Positions 27,068 to 34,984 of a DNA stretch of 64,000 bases are shown here, piece by piece. A model generated the notes under the pieces. That model was not told where the DNA came from. It saw only the letters and a list, made by a program, of their open reading frames with translations, and did no database searches. Where the stretch lies: assembly GCF_017298635.1 (NCBI RefSeq), contig NZ_CP071182.1, positions 1,860,001 through 1,924,000 on the forward strand. Direction: 5' to 3'. A program made the translations under genes and the position numbers. The stretch is from Paenalicyclobacillus mengziensis (GTDB lineage: Bacteria > Bacillota > Bacilli > Alicyclobacillales > Alicyclobacillaceae). Within the stretch, counting starts at the first letter, position 1; the number at the start of each line of letters is the position of its first letter.

Positions 27068-27781
27068 GTGATAGGATTGCCTGCTCTGCTGGTGTTCATT
27101 GTAACTTTATATTTTATGATTCTTGTGTTTCGCCAATATCGCCGCAATCATCGATTGAGTCATGCCTTATGGACCATCTCATTGTTTTTATCTGCTTTCG
27201 GTTCTCTCGCTTATTCGATGGCCGTGTGGACGCAAGCCGGCCGAGGGATTTTGTTCATTCTGTACTACATCTTTGGAGCCTTATGGATGGCTGCCATGAT
27301 GGGACTTGGCAGTTTGGCACTCGTCTTCTCGAAACGGACAGTCTATGTCATCACGGTTATCGTTGCACTGCTCGGCATTGTTGGAACTGTCGGCCTGATA
27401 GTGACTCCGCTGAGCCCGTCGGCCTTGTCTCATCTTGACGGAGGCGCGGGTACCAGCGTCGTCACTGTATCTGCACTTTGGCTGGTTCCACTTATCATCC
27501 TAAATACGTTCGGAGCAGTAGCCGTACCGGTTGTTGCACTGGTATCAGCTTGGAAAGTGCTCCGGCGTTCCGCACCGAAGAGGTTTTTCTTCGGAAATCT
27601 GTGGTTGGCTATCGGGGTATTAATCATCGCCGGCGCGGGAAGTGCAGCTCGACTGGGGTGGCCAGGACTGTTCTGGGTCACGATGCTCATTGGTTGGGTG
27701 ATTGCGTTCGGCGGCTTTCGTATGCTATCGGCTGCGCCAGAAAAACGAACAGTCGCTTCAGACGCACCTGCCATGCTCTAA
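27068..27781 (+). CDS. seven-helix membrane protein of unknown function
   Basis: This 237-residue protein has seven hydrophobic segments and short polar loops; I do not recognise a family. Charged residues cluster in cytoplasmic-type loops (FRQYRRNHRLSH near 20, KVLRRSAPKRF near 165). GTG at 27068 has AAAGGAGG eight bases upstream. It lies between the oxidase terminator and a second terminator, so it is its own transcription unit; the nearness to the oxidase may or may not be meaningful. A haem A synthase (eight helices, conserved His) was considered but the histidine pattern is missing. Confidence 0.75.
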   Translation: MIGLPALLVFIVTLYFMILVFRQYRRNHRLSHALWTISLFLSAFGSLAYSMAVWTQAGRGILFILYYIFGALWMAAMMGLGSLALVFSKRTVYVITVIVALLGIVGTVGLIVTPLSPSALSHLDGGAGTSVVTVSALWLVPLIILNTFGAVAVPVVALVSAWKVLRRSAPKRFFFGNLWLAIGVLIIAGAGSAARLGWPGLFWVTMLIGWVIAFGGFRMLSAAPEKRTVASDAPAML

Positions 27782-27820
27782 GTGACGCTCTCAAAAGCAT
27801 GAAGCTTTACTTGGAAACGC

Positions 27821-27855
27821 GAGGCTGCCCCGTGGATCTTCACATGGGCAGCCTC
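27821..27855. terminator. terminator between convergent genes
   Basis: GAGGCTGCCC and GGGCAGCCTC form a perfect 10-bp stem with a 15-base loop, between the 7-TM gene and yjzC. Confidence 0.7.
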
Positions 27856-27866
27856 GATTGCGCGTT

Positions 27867-28052
27867 TTAACGGTTACGATTTCTGGTCCATTTCCGGTTG
27901 CCGTTGGTCGTGTGAGGAAAACTGTCTCCTTTATGCAGACGGACCTTCTTTGGATGGCTGAGGTTATTGCTGTCTGGATGTTCGCCAACTTCAACGTATT
28001 CCCCGTCGTTTGGCACCTTCCAGCCCGGTTCAAACTGATTGTGTTGTCCCAC
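27867..28052 (-). CDS. yjzC: YjzC-family small protein
   Basis: A 61-residue protein beginning MGQHNQFEPGWKVPNDGEYV and continuing with DSFPHTTNGNRKW, which matches the pattern of Bacillus YjzC (GQ..QF.PG..APNNG.YVEIGE, GD.FP.T...R.W). Function is unknown; the family is common in spore formers. GTG at 28052 is used, with GGGGGTGA six bases upstream. That ribosome site lies in the 3' arm of the hairpin at 28060-28093, so the hairpin could both end the aldolase transcript and mask this start. Confidence 0.8.
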   Translation of the reverse strand: MGQHNQFEPGWKVPNDGEYVEVGEHPDSNNLSHPKKVRLHKGDSFPHTTNGNRKWTRNRNR

Positions 28053-28059
28053 AATGCAT

Positions 28060-28093
28060 CACCCCCGCAGATGTAGTATCACATGCGGGGGTG
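28060..28093 (-). terminator. hairpin after aldolase gene
   Basis: CACCCCCGCA and TGCGGGGGTG form a perfect 10-bp stem with a 14-base loop, 18 bp after the aldolase stop. No T-run is seen; it overlaps the yjzC ribosome site. Confidence 0.6.
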
Positions 28094-28110
28094 AGCACTA
28101 TGCGCCCGTG

Positions 28111-29178
28111 TTATGCAAGCGTGACGTCTTCGCAGAGATACACGTCTTGAATGGTGTTCAGCAGCTTTACGCCTTCTTCCATCGGGCGTTGGAATGCCTT
28201 GCGGCCGGAAATGAGGCCCATTCCGCCGGCACGTTTGTTGATGACAGCCGTCTTCACAGCGTCGGCAAAGTCATTTGCGCCAGAGGCACCGCCGGAGCTG
28301 ATGAGTCCAATTTTACCCATATAGCAATTGGCCACCTGGTAACGGGCGAGGTCAATGGGGTGCTCCGTTGTCAGTTCCGTATAGATGCGGTTGTCGGTTT
28401 TCCCGTAACTGCTGCCTTCCATATTCAGAGCCTTGTAACCGCCATTTACGTCTGGAAGCTTTTGCTTGATGATATCGGCTTCGATGGTAACGCCGATGTG
28501 GTTAGCCTGGCCCGTCAGGTCTGCGGAAGTGTGGTAATCAATACCGCCGACCTTAAAGTCCGGATTGCGCAAATAGCACCAAAGAACCGTAAACATCCCA
28601 AGTTCATGCGCTTGTTGGAAGGCTTCGCTGACTTCCTGCAGTTGCCGCGTCGATTGATCTGACCCGAAGTAGACCGTTGCTCCCACTCCAGCAGCACCCA
28701 TTTCCCATGCCTCTTGCACGCTCCCAAACATGACCTGGTCAAATTGGTTAGGGTAAGTGAGCAACTCGTTATGGTTGATCTTCACGATGAACGGAATCTT
28801 GTGTGCATATTTCCGCGAGGTGAGTGCGAGACCCCCAAAAGTTGAGGCAACCGCATTGCAGCCACCCTCGATGGCAAGCTTGACAATGTTTTCTGGATCG
28901 AAATACGCTGGATTCTTCGCAAAGGAGGCTCCTGCAGCGTGTTCGATTCCCTGATCGACCGGGAGAATGGAGACGTACCCTGTACCGCCGAGCCGCCCAT
29001 GAGAAAGCATGGATTGCAGATTCCGCAAAACCTGGTTGTTCCGGTCAGTGTGACTAAACACTTCACTAACGGTCTCGGGTGACGGGGACGTCAGTACTGA
29101 TTTCGGAATGGTCTTCGATGTGTGTTCAAGATAGTAAGATGCCTCATCGCCGAGATAATTTTGAATTTGTTCAATCAT
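28111..29178 (-). CDS. fbaB: class I fructose-bisphosphate aldolase (DhnA/FbaB type)
   Basis: A 355-residue archaeal-type class I aldolase. The conserved start of the barrel [19 protein letters not shown] (about 68-86), the [10 protein letters not shown] strand and the late region [12 protein letters not shown] mark the DhnA family, whose catalytic Schiff-base lysine lies in the last third of the barrel. It interconverts fructose 1,6-bisphosphate with dihydroxyacetone phosphate and glyceraldehyde 3-phosphate. ATG at 29178 follows GGGAGTG. Two palindromes directly upstream suggest repression by a dimeric regulator. It is divergent from ispG. Confidence 0.93.
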   Translation of the reverse strand: MIEQIQNYLGDEASYYLEHTSKTIPKSVLTSPSPETVSEVFSHTDRNNQVLRNLQSMLSHGRLGGTGYVSILPVDQGIEHAAGASFAKNPAYFDPENIVKLAIEGGCNAVASTFGGLALTSRKYAHKIPFIVKINHNELLTYPNQFDQVMFGSVQEAWEMGAAGVGATVYFGSDQSTRQLQEVSEAFQQAHELGMFTVLWCYLRNPDFKVGGIDYHTSADLTGQANHIGVTIEADIIKQKLPDVNGGYKALNMEGSSYGKTDNRIYTELTTEHPIDLARYQVANCYMGKIGLISSGGASGANDFADAVKTAVINKRAGGMGLISGRKAFQRPMEEGVKLLNTIQDVYLCEDVTLA

Positions 29179-29204
29179 GGCTTACACTCCCGTCTGGTCC
29201 TCTA

Positions 29205-29221
29205 GGTATGTAGCACATACC
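29205..29221. promoter_or_regulatory. operator-like palindrome upstream of fbaB
   Basis: GGTATGT-AGC-ACATACC is a perfect dyad with 7-bp arms, 27 bp before the aldolase start codon. Confidence 0.5.
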
Positions 29222-29225
29222 AGTC

Positions 29226-29237
29226 GCATACGTATGC
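29226..29237. promoter_or_regulatory. second palindrome upstream of fbaB
   Basis: GCATACGTATGC is a perfect 12-bp palindrome, sharing the CATAC element with the first dyad four bases away. Confidence 0.45.
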
Positions 29238-29301
29238 ATGCAGGTGATCGCTATTACTGTATCAAATCCGGTCCCAAATGGGAAACGTCGATTCCGAGGT
29301 G

Positions 29302-29446
29302 GGAGACATCTGGCCAGAAGTTGAAGACATCCAGCCACATGGAAGATATCTGGCCTCACATGGAAGACATCCAGCCTCACATGGAAGATATCTGGCCTGA
29401 GGTTGAAGACATCTGGCCTGAAGTTGAAGACATCTGGCCTCAAATG
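29302..29446. repeat. 21-bp tandem repeat, seven copies, between fbaB and ispG
   Basis: Units near GAAGACATCTGGCCTSARGT start at 29302, 29323, 29342, 29363, 29384, 29405 and 29426 (step 21, once 19). The array ends about 17 bp before the ispG -10 box and covers the -35 zone. Both strands are open across it because 21 is a multiple of three, but neither ORF is convincing. Confidence 0.9.
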
Positions 29447-29462
29447 GGAAGCCGTTTTGCGT

Positions 29463-29468
29463 TATAAT
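29463..29468 (+). promoter_or_regulatory. -10 box of ispG
   Basis: A perfect TATAAT lies 40 bp before the ispG ATG. No good -35 is found 17 bp upstream, where the 21-bp array ends, so an activator is conceivable. Confidence 0.5.
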
Positions 29469-29507
29469 GGGCGAGTAAGACTATGCCTTCTTCGAGGAGT
29501 ATGACCG

Positions 29508-30593
29508 ATGTTTCATCGAAAAGATACGAAGAAAGTACAAGTAGGCCCGCTGACGATTGGTGGCTCTGATCAGGTTTTCATTCAGAGCATGACCACCACG
29601 AAGACAGCGGATGTCAAGAGTACAGTTCATGAGATCCATCGGCTTGAAGACGCGGGTTGCGAGTTGGTACGCGTTACGGTGAATACAAAAGAGGCTGCGG
29701 CGGCGGTTAAGGAAATTAAGCGGCAGATCCACATTCCGCTCGTAGCAGACATTCACTTTGATTACAGGTTGGCCTTGATGGCCATTGAGAATGGAGTCGA
29801 CAAGGTCCGCATCAACCCCGGAAATATCGGGCAGCGGGACAGAGTTGAAGCGGTCGTCAAAGCTTGTAAAGAACGAGGAATCCCGATTCGCATTGGCGTG
29901 AATGCAGGGAGTCTTGAACGCCATATTCTCGAAAAGCACGGTTACCCCACGGCCGAAGGCATGCTGGAGAGTGCTTTGCATCACATTCGCATCCTTGAGG
30001 ACCTTGATTTCGACGACATTATTGTTTCCATGAAGGCCTCAGACCTGCCGCTAGCGATTGAAGCGTATCGGTTGGCGGCGGAATCGTTTAACTACCCGCT
30101 TCATCTTGGCATTACGGAATCAGGGACACTGTTTAGCGGCACCATCAAGAGTTCCGCAGGCCTAGGGACGTTGCTGTCAATGGGGATTGGAAACACGATG
30201 CGTGTTTCTCTCAGTGCCGATCCGGTAGAGGAGATCCGCGTCGGCCGCGAACTATTGAAGGACTTCCACCTGATTTCAAACGCGGCGACGCTCGTATCGT
30301 GTCCGACTTGTGGGCGGATCGACATCGACCTTATCTCTGTAGCCAACGAAGTGGAGCAGTATCTAGAGGGCATCAAGGCGCCCATCAAGGTATCTGTACT
30401 CGGATGCGCTGTCAACGGCCCTGGGGAAGCGAGGGAGGCGGACATCGGCATCGCCGGAGCTCGTGGAGAAGGCCTGCTGTTCAGGAAAGGCGAAGTCATT
30501 CGCAAGATTCCAGAGCAGGATTTGGTATCAGAACTGAAAAAGGAAATCGATGTGTTAGCGAAGCGTTATGCCGAAACGGGGAGCCTGGAATGA
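29508..30593 (+). CDS. ispG: 4-hydroxy-3-methylbut-2-en-1-yl diphosphate synthase (flavodoxin)
   Basis: A 361-residue GcpE protein of the MEP isoprenoid pathway; it reduces methylerythritol cyclodiphosphate to HMBPP with a 4Fe-4S cluster. The N-terminal barrel is intact ([32 protein letters not shown], in parts), and the cluster cysteines are in [11 protein letters not shown] and [11 protein letters not shown] near the C-terminus, with the Glu ligand in [14 protein letters not shown] at 29508 follows GAGGAG. Its TGA overlaps the ATG of the MOSC gene, so the two are translationally coupled. Confidence 0.96.
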   Translation: MFHRKDTKKVQVGPLTIGGSDQVFIQSMTTTKTADVKSTVHEIHRLEDAGCELVRVTVNTKEAAAAVKEIKRQIHIPLVADIHFDYRLALMAIENGVDKVRINPGNIGQRDRVEAVVKACKERGIPIRIGVNAGSLERHILEKHGYPTAEGMLESALHHIRILEDLDFDDIIVSMKASDLPLAIEAYRLAAESFNYPLHLGITESGTLFSGTIKSSAGLGTLLSMGIGNTMRVSLSADPVEEIRVGRELLKDFHLISNAATLVSCPTCGRIDIDLISVANEVEQYLEGIKAPIKVSVLGCAVNGPGEAREADIGIAGARGEGLLFRKGEVIRKIPEQDLVSELKKEIDVLAKRYAETGSLE

Positions 30594-31402
30594 CGGACTC
30601 AGGGCATTTTGAGGCCGGCGCTTTTGGCGACGAGGGTACAGGCCGGGGAGACGTTGGCGCCAGTGGTTTTGGTAACGGGATCTCAGACAGCAGAGTCGTT
30701 AGTCACGGAGCCGCTAGTGACGGCGGTTTTGCTGCCGCCACCGTCCCCGCGCTGAGGGGAAGGCTTGTCTCCATCCAGATCGGCCTGCCAGGGCAAAAGG
30801 TCTTCGAACATCCATCGGATGGAAGAGAGGCAGCCTATGTCTCTGCGATTGATAAGTCGACCGTACTTGGTCCAGTCCTGGTTGGCGAAACCAATCTGGC
30901 TGGTGATGGCCAGGCGGACCTTAAAAACCATGGGGGTCCCTATCGAGCCATCCTTGCATATAGCGCACTTCATTACCCGCAGTGGAAACAGGTGTGTGGT
31001 CTCTCTTTTGCCTACGGAGCATTTGGAGAGAATTTTACTGTGTCTGGTCTGACGGAAGAGAACATGTGTATCGGCGATATCTTAAAGGTGGGTGAAGTCA
31101 TTCTTCAGGTTTCACAACCTCGTTCTCCATGTTGGAAGCTCGGACGCAAGCACCGTCTGCCCGAGTTGCCAGCAGATGTTGAGCGTCTGGGGTGGACGGG
31201 GTGGTACCTACGCGTGCTGCAAACGGGCACGGTCGAAGCTGGAATGGAAATTCAACTCATGGAGCGGTTGTATCCTAAGTGGACGATTCGGGAGACGCAC
31301 AGAATTCGCAAGGAACGTTTGGTGATGCGCGACGAGGCAATCGCCCTTGCCGCATGTCCGGAGTTGTCGCCTGACTGGCGTGATATATTCGCAAGGGTCT
31401 GA
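30590..31402 (+). CDS. MOSC-domain protein (YiiM-like)
   Basis: This 270-residue protein starts at an ATGA overlap with ispG. After a low-complexity Gly/Ser/Ala-rich head of about 55 residues comes a MOSC domain: [47 protein letters not shown], and the conserved cysteine in [12 protein letters not shown], followed by the 3-alpha-type [17 protein letters not shown] proteins bind the molybdenum cofactor or act on N-hydroxylated and sulfur compounds. The head is absent from ordinary family members and may come from repeat expansion. The stop codon lies inside the first unit of a 13-bp array. Confidence 0.85.
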   Translation: MTDSGHFEAGAFGDEGTGRGDVGASGFGNGISDSRVVSHGAASDGGFAAATVPALRGRLVSIQIGLPGQKVFEHPSDGREAAYVSAIDKSTVLGPVLVGETNLAGDGQADLKNHGGPYRAILAYSALHYPQWKQVCGLSFAYGAFGENFTVSGLTEENMCIGDILKVGEVILQVSQPRSPCWKLGRKHRLPELPADVERLGWTGWYLRVLQTGTVEAGMEIQLMERLYPKWTIRETHRIRKERLVMRDEAIALAACPELSPDWRDIFARV

Positions 31403-31502
31403 AGGGTCAGGCTGAAGGGTCAGGCTGAAGGGTCAGGCTGAAGGGTCAGGCTGAAGGGTCAGGCTGAAGGGTCAGGCTGAAGGGTCAGGCTGAAGGGTCA
31501 GC
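31399..31502. repeat. 13-bp tandem array, eight copies
   Basis: CTGAAGGGTCAGG is repeated eight times without variation except the last base. The first copy supplies the TGA of the MOSC gene, and every copy carries a TGA in the same position. Confidence 0.95.
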
Positions 31503-31760
31503 GGCAAATGACCTGAGTGAACATTTTCCGGATATGGGTCGATGCCTGGAGAGGGTACAAACGGATCGGTCAAGGAAAAACAGGCATTTCTGTATGGTCC
31601 CGCTCATGGGCCGAGGGTATGCAGCCGGACGCTAGATGACAGAAGTATCCCTGGTGTGAGGTTGGTACGCGTATCCATACCGCTATAGAGCTCACAAACA
31701 TCGTTAGGGTCTAGATTAGCAGGGTATTCAAAACTCGATAGTGCTCAAAAGCACCATTAC

Positions 31761-32600
31761 CATACCCACTGGGTTCACCGCGGCAGGCACGTAAGGCAAA
31801 TCGGTATCGCTATCGCGTTATCGAAGTTGTGACTGATGGTAAACGGCTTCTACCCGAACGTAGGCGCTAGACGGCCGGGGGTACCGGCATATCCGTAAGA
31901 TGCAAAAGTATCCTTGGTCCACGAAACGAAGGGGTACCGACCTGGGACTAAGATACAAAATGGTATCTAGGGGTTGTGGGTGGGGGGTACCGGATCGGCC
32001 GTAGGATACAGGATGATACCTACGATACCCCCTGGGGTTGACGAATAAGGATAGGGAAGGTAGCGCTAGTTGGACCGCATACCCTGGGGGGTTAAGGCGT
32101 AGGGAAACAGTTGATACCTCGTGCCAGTGTGATACCCCGGGGGGTTCGGATGCCAGGACACAAGTTGATATCTATCGGTGAGGCCCATACCCACTGGGTT
32201 CACCGCGGCAGGCACGTAAGGCAAATCGGTATCGCTATCGCGTTATCGAAGTTGTGACTGATGGTGAACGGCCTCTACCCGAACGTGGGCGCCAGACGGA
32301 CGGGGGTACCGGCATATCCGTAAGATGCAAAAGTATCCTTGGTCCACGAAACGAAGGGGTACCGACCTGGGACTAAGATACAAAATGGTATCTAGGGGTT
32401 GTGGGTGGGGGGTACCGGATCGGCCGTAGGATACAGGATGATACCTACGATACCCCCTGGGGTTGACGAATAAGGATAGGGAAGGGAGCGCTATTTTTCG
32501 TGGATACCCAATAGGGTATATGCCTAAGGCATAAGTTGATTACTAAATCCTCATTGATACCCATGGGGGTTTATTCTCTAAGGTGCAGAAAGATATCTAA
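31761..32600. repeat. modular 53-54-bp repeat array, locus B, with internal duplication
   Basis: Units begin at 31896, 31949, 32002, 32046, 32100, 32154 and 32209, and again at 32321, 32374, 32427, 32471, 32525 and 32579 (steps 53, 53, 44, 54, 54). Each has block 1 near TAAGRTACAAA..TGRTAYCTA and block 2, an ATACCC..GGGT dyad. Bases 31761-32067 and 32186-32492 are a near-identical 307-bp duplication at 425-bp distance. From 31503 to 31760 the sequence is non-coding with scattered related motifs (GTATCC, CATACC) but no clear unit. Confidence 0.8.
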
Positions 32601-32661
32601 AGGGTGCCCGCTGATAACCCCATCTGATAACTCCATCTGGTAAAGCTACAAATCGCCTCGT

Positions 32662-32679
32662 CCCGGTCTCAGCACCGGG
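32662..32679 (+). other. small hairpin upstream of his operon
   Basis: CCCGGT and ACCGGG pair across a six-base loop. No T-run follows. Confidence 0.35.
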
Positions 32680-32767
32680 ATAAAGTCTTGCGTGAGGACT
32701 ACTCGAACAAGATTGCCTCAGAATAAGGTCCGAGATGACCGGTAAACCTGCCCCATTGACGCGGGAG

Positions 32768-32793
32768 CGAGGTTACATATACAATAAACCTCG
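32768..32793 (+). other. hairpin upstream of his operon
   Basis: CGAGGTT and AACCTCG pair across a 12-base AT-rich loop (ACATATACAATA). Confidence 0.4.
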
Positions 32794-32820
32794 ATGCTTT
32801 ATCACGTTAGCAAGCTAAAG

Positions 32821-32864
32821 TATCGTTGGACTATCGTTGGACTATCGTTGGACTATCGTTGGAC
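32821..32864. repeat. 11-bp tandem repeat, four copies
   Basis: TATCGTTGGAC is repeated four times exactly, 24 bp before a weak small ORF and 255 bp before hisZ. Confidence 0.9.
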
Positions 32865-32887
32865 CTATCAATTTGTGGGGTTTGCGG

Positions 32888-33091
32888 ATGTTTTGGAGTC
32901 TCCCAAAATGTACAGGAATGTTAGCGGGGGGCCCGGAGTATCCTGAACCGATGTACGCTCTGACGAGGACTTACTCCGATTTGGAATTCCTTGAATGCAA
33001 ACTGTTAGAATGGTCAGTGGCTAAGTTGATGCAAAGCAACGCCGAGCACCGTTTAACGGTTGGCCAGGCAACGGGGGACGCCCTCAAATGA
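32888..33091 (+). CDS. small ORF upstream of hisZ, uncertain
   Basis: An open frame gives a 67-residue product from ATG 32888 (MFWSLPKCTGMLAGGPEYPE onward), or 84 residues from an ATG inside the 11-bp array. It ends 27 bp before the hisZ start. The ribosome site is weak (GTGGGG far upstream). The sequence DLEFLECKLLEWSVAKLM looks helical and non-random, but I know no family, and it has no histidine run, so it is not a classic his leader peptide. Could be a real small gene or chance. Confidence 0.3.
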   Translation: MFWSLPKCTGMLAGGPEYPEPMYALTRTYSDLEFLECKLLEWSVAKLMQSNAEHRLTVGQATGDALK

Positions 33092-33118
33092 ATGTTGGAT
33101 TTTGGAAGTGGTGAGAAG

Positions 33119-34273
33119 ATGAGTTTAGACGTTGTGCGAAAATGGGTGGACAGGCCGCTTGGTATGCAGGACTTGTTTCCTCAACAGGCAAAGTTTCGAC
33201 GGAAAGTCGAGTCGAAACTGCTCGCAGAATTTGAAGATCACGGTTTTGAAATGGTGTCATGTGGCGCCTTTGAATATGTAGACACACTCCTCCGTGGAAG
33301 AGCTGCTGCTGAAGCGGAGGCCTGGGTGCGTGTGTTCGACACGCTTGGGCGAACGGTAGCGCTACGTCCGGAGATGACCCCTTCGATTGCGCGGATGGCA
33401 GCACCGCTCTTGTCTTCCAGCAATCGTGAAATTCGGTGGTGCTATGCGGAAAGAGTGTACCATCGCACGGACGATCCCGCTTCCTTATCCTGGGTCAGCG
33501 GCCGCGCCGCCGAATCTACTCAGGTTGGTGTGGAGTGGATCGGTCCTTCTGGCAGTGAAATTGATGCACGCCTGCTCCTGATGTGCCAGTCGGGACTATC
33601 TCGGCTTGGCCTTAAGGATTGGCAAATGGTCGTCAGTCACGCGGCATTTGCGCCTGCGTTTTTAGCAGCGACCGGTATCGCATCGGCTGTTGTTGATGAC
33701 TTGATGTCGACGCTTGCCCGCGGGGATTACGTAGGCTTTCGGCGGATCGTTGATGATGAGGACAGTGTCGACTTGCCCTCTGGAGAGGCTCTGTTGGCCA
33801 TGCTATCCAAGTTAAATCCGTTGTCTGGTGCAAGCCTGTCAGAACTGGTGGATATCGAGTGGCGCAATCCGTCGCTCGGGACACAAGTCGAGAATTATTG
33901 GAAAGGACTTGTCCAGTTCGCGGAAGAGTTAAAGCGAATGAATCTCACACATCGATTGACATTCGACTTGACCCTTACGAGAGATATCAGTTACTACAGC
34001 GGCATCGTGTTTGAGGTTTTTGCGAACGGAGTAGGCGCCCCTGTTGCTCTTGGCGGGCGGTATGATGGACTTTTAGCGTCGTTTGGGGCACCAGCTCCCG
34101 CTGTCGGATTCACATATGAAGTGGAACGGATGATGGCCGCTCTGAGTGAAGTAGAGTGGACCAGCGAACATCAGGCCTCGAGCGTTGACAGCCAACCCGT
34201 GTCTCCTGTCAGGGGCAGCGAACATCAGGCTCCGATCACTGACAGTCAACCGGAGGTGGACAAAGAATGTTGA
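33119..34273 (+). CDS. hisZ: ATP phosphoribosyltransferase regulatory subunit
   Basis: A 384-residue HisRS-like protein without aminoacylation activity; it joins the short HisG to make the active, histidine-feedback-controlled enzyme of the first step. The class II core is seen (GMQDLFPQQAKFRRKVE, LRPEMTPSIARMAAPL, YAERVYH, YYSGIVFEVFANG and LGGRYDGLLASFG). Its presence agrees with the short HisG next door. The last 35 residues are a duplication of a SEHQA..DSQP segment and look dispensable. ATG at 33119 was chosen over an earlier in-frame start; it overlaps hisG by seven bases. Confidence 0.93.
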   Translation: MSLDVVRKWVDRPLGMQDLFPQQAKFRRKVESKLLAEFEDHGFEMVSCGAFEYVDTLLRGRAAAEAEAWVRVFDTLGRTVALRPEMTPSIARMAAPLLSSSNREIRWCYAERVYHRTDDPASLSWVSGRAAESTQVGVEWIGPSGSEIDARLLLMCQSGLSRLGLKDWQMVVSHAAFAPAFLAATGIASAVVDDLMSTLARGDYVGFRRIVDDEDSVDLPSGEALLAMLSKLNPLSGASLSELVDIEWRNPSLGTQVENYWKGLVQFAEELKRMNLTHRLTFDLTLTRDISYYSGIVFEVFANGVGAPVALGGRYDGLLASFGAPAPAVGFTYEVERMMAALSEVEWTSEHQASSVDSQPVSPVRGSEHQAPITDSQPEVDKEC

Positions 34274-34929
34274 CAATTGCCTTGGCGAAAGGCCGAACGG
34301 CTGATGATGTGCTGCCGCTGTGGATGGATGCTGGATTGCCAAAACCAGATGGGATGGATGAGAGTCGATCACTTGTCTTTCATGGCGGGGCAGCGTTCAA
34401 TCAGGCAGAGGGCGGGGTAGCTTCCAACGTCGTAGACGACAACGCGCTGCGGTTCCTTCTCGCCAAGCCTGCCGATGTGCCCACGTACGTGTCGTTCGGT
34501 GTGGCCGACATCGGGATCGTCGGAGAGGATGTCGTTCTTGAATCAGCTCGAGAAGTCTACGAATTGCTGGACTTGAAAAAAGCAGAATGCCGACTATGCG
34601 TTGCAGGCCGCCCAGAATACAAAAATCAGCCAGCGCGCAGAGTGGCGACCAAATACCCAAGGCTTGCCGATCAGTACTTCAGAAGTCGGGGTGAGGCAGT
34701 GGAAATCATTCCACTTGGCGGATCGATAGAGCTCGCCGCCGTCATTGGCCTTGCCGACCGGATTTTCGATCTCGTCCAAACAGGGAGCACCCTTGTTGCG
34801 AATGGACTGGTGATTTTTGACGAGGTCATACAAGTGTCGGCACGACTGGTGGCAAACAGGTCGAGCTATCGCACGAAGCGTCGATTGATCGATGAAATTT
34901 CAGCTCGGTTGGCTGAGGCCATCCGGTAG
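34267..34929 (+). CDS. hisG: ATP phosphoribosyltransferase, short form
   Basis: A 220-residue catalytic subunit that joins ATP and PRPP, the first step of histidine synthesis. It starts LTIALAKGRTADDVLPLW, has the DVPTYVSFGVADIGIVGEDV ligand region and the PRPP loop DLVQTGSTLVANGL near residue 175; it ends without the C-terminal ACT-like regulatory domain of long forms, so HisZ is needed. Its ATG overlaps the hisZ stop (ATGTTGA), giving coupled translation. Confidence 0.96.
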   Translation: MLTIALAKGRTADDVLPLWMDAGLPKPDGMDESRSLVFHGGAAFNQAEGGVASNVVDDNALRFLLAKPADVPTYVSFGVADIGIVGEDVVLESAREVYELLDLKKAECRLCVAGRPEYKNQPARRVATKYPRLADQYFRSRGEAVEIIPLGGSIELAAVIGLADRIFDLVQTGSTLVANGLVIFDEVIQVSARLVANRSSYRTKRRLIDEISARLAEAIR

Positions 34930-34984
34930 GGCTTATCTTCGATACGGGCACATTGAACTGATATCTAGAGCGGAGGAGTTTGCG

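Noticed and set aside
29171..29467. ORFs on both strands across the 21-bp repeats (MEDIWPH and RPDVFHV repeats)
   Set aside because: A 21-bp unit without stops stays open on both strands; the + strand frame overlaps the fbaB start and the ispG promoter, and neither has a ribosome site.
30299..30589. Upstream extension of the MOSC gene into ispG
   Set aside because: It would read 97 codons out of frame within ispG; the ATGA overlap at 30590 is the natural start.
31761..32600. CRISPR-like reading of the 53-54-bp units
   Set aside because: The repeats are degenerate and fill the whole unit; there are no exact repeats separated by unique spacers, and no cas genes are near.
32600..33118. His attenuator or T-box in front of hisZ
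   Set aside because: There are hairpins at 32662 and 32768 but no histidine-rich leader peptide, no T-box core and no T-run.
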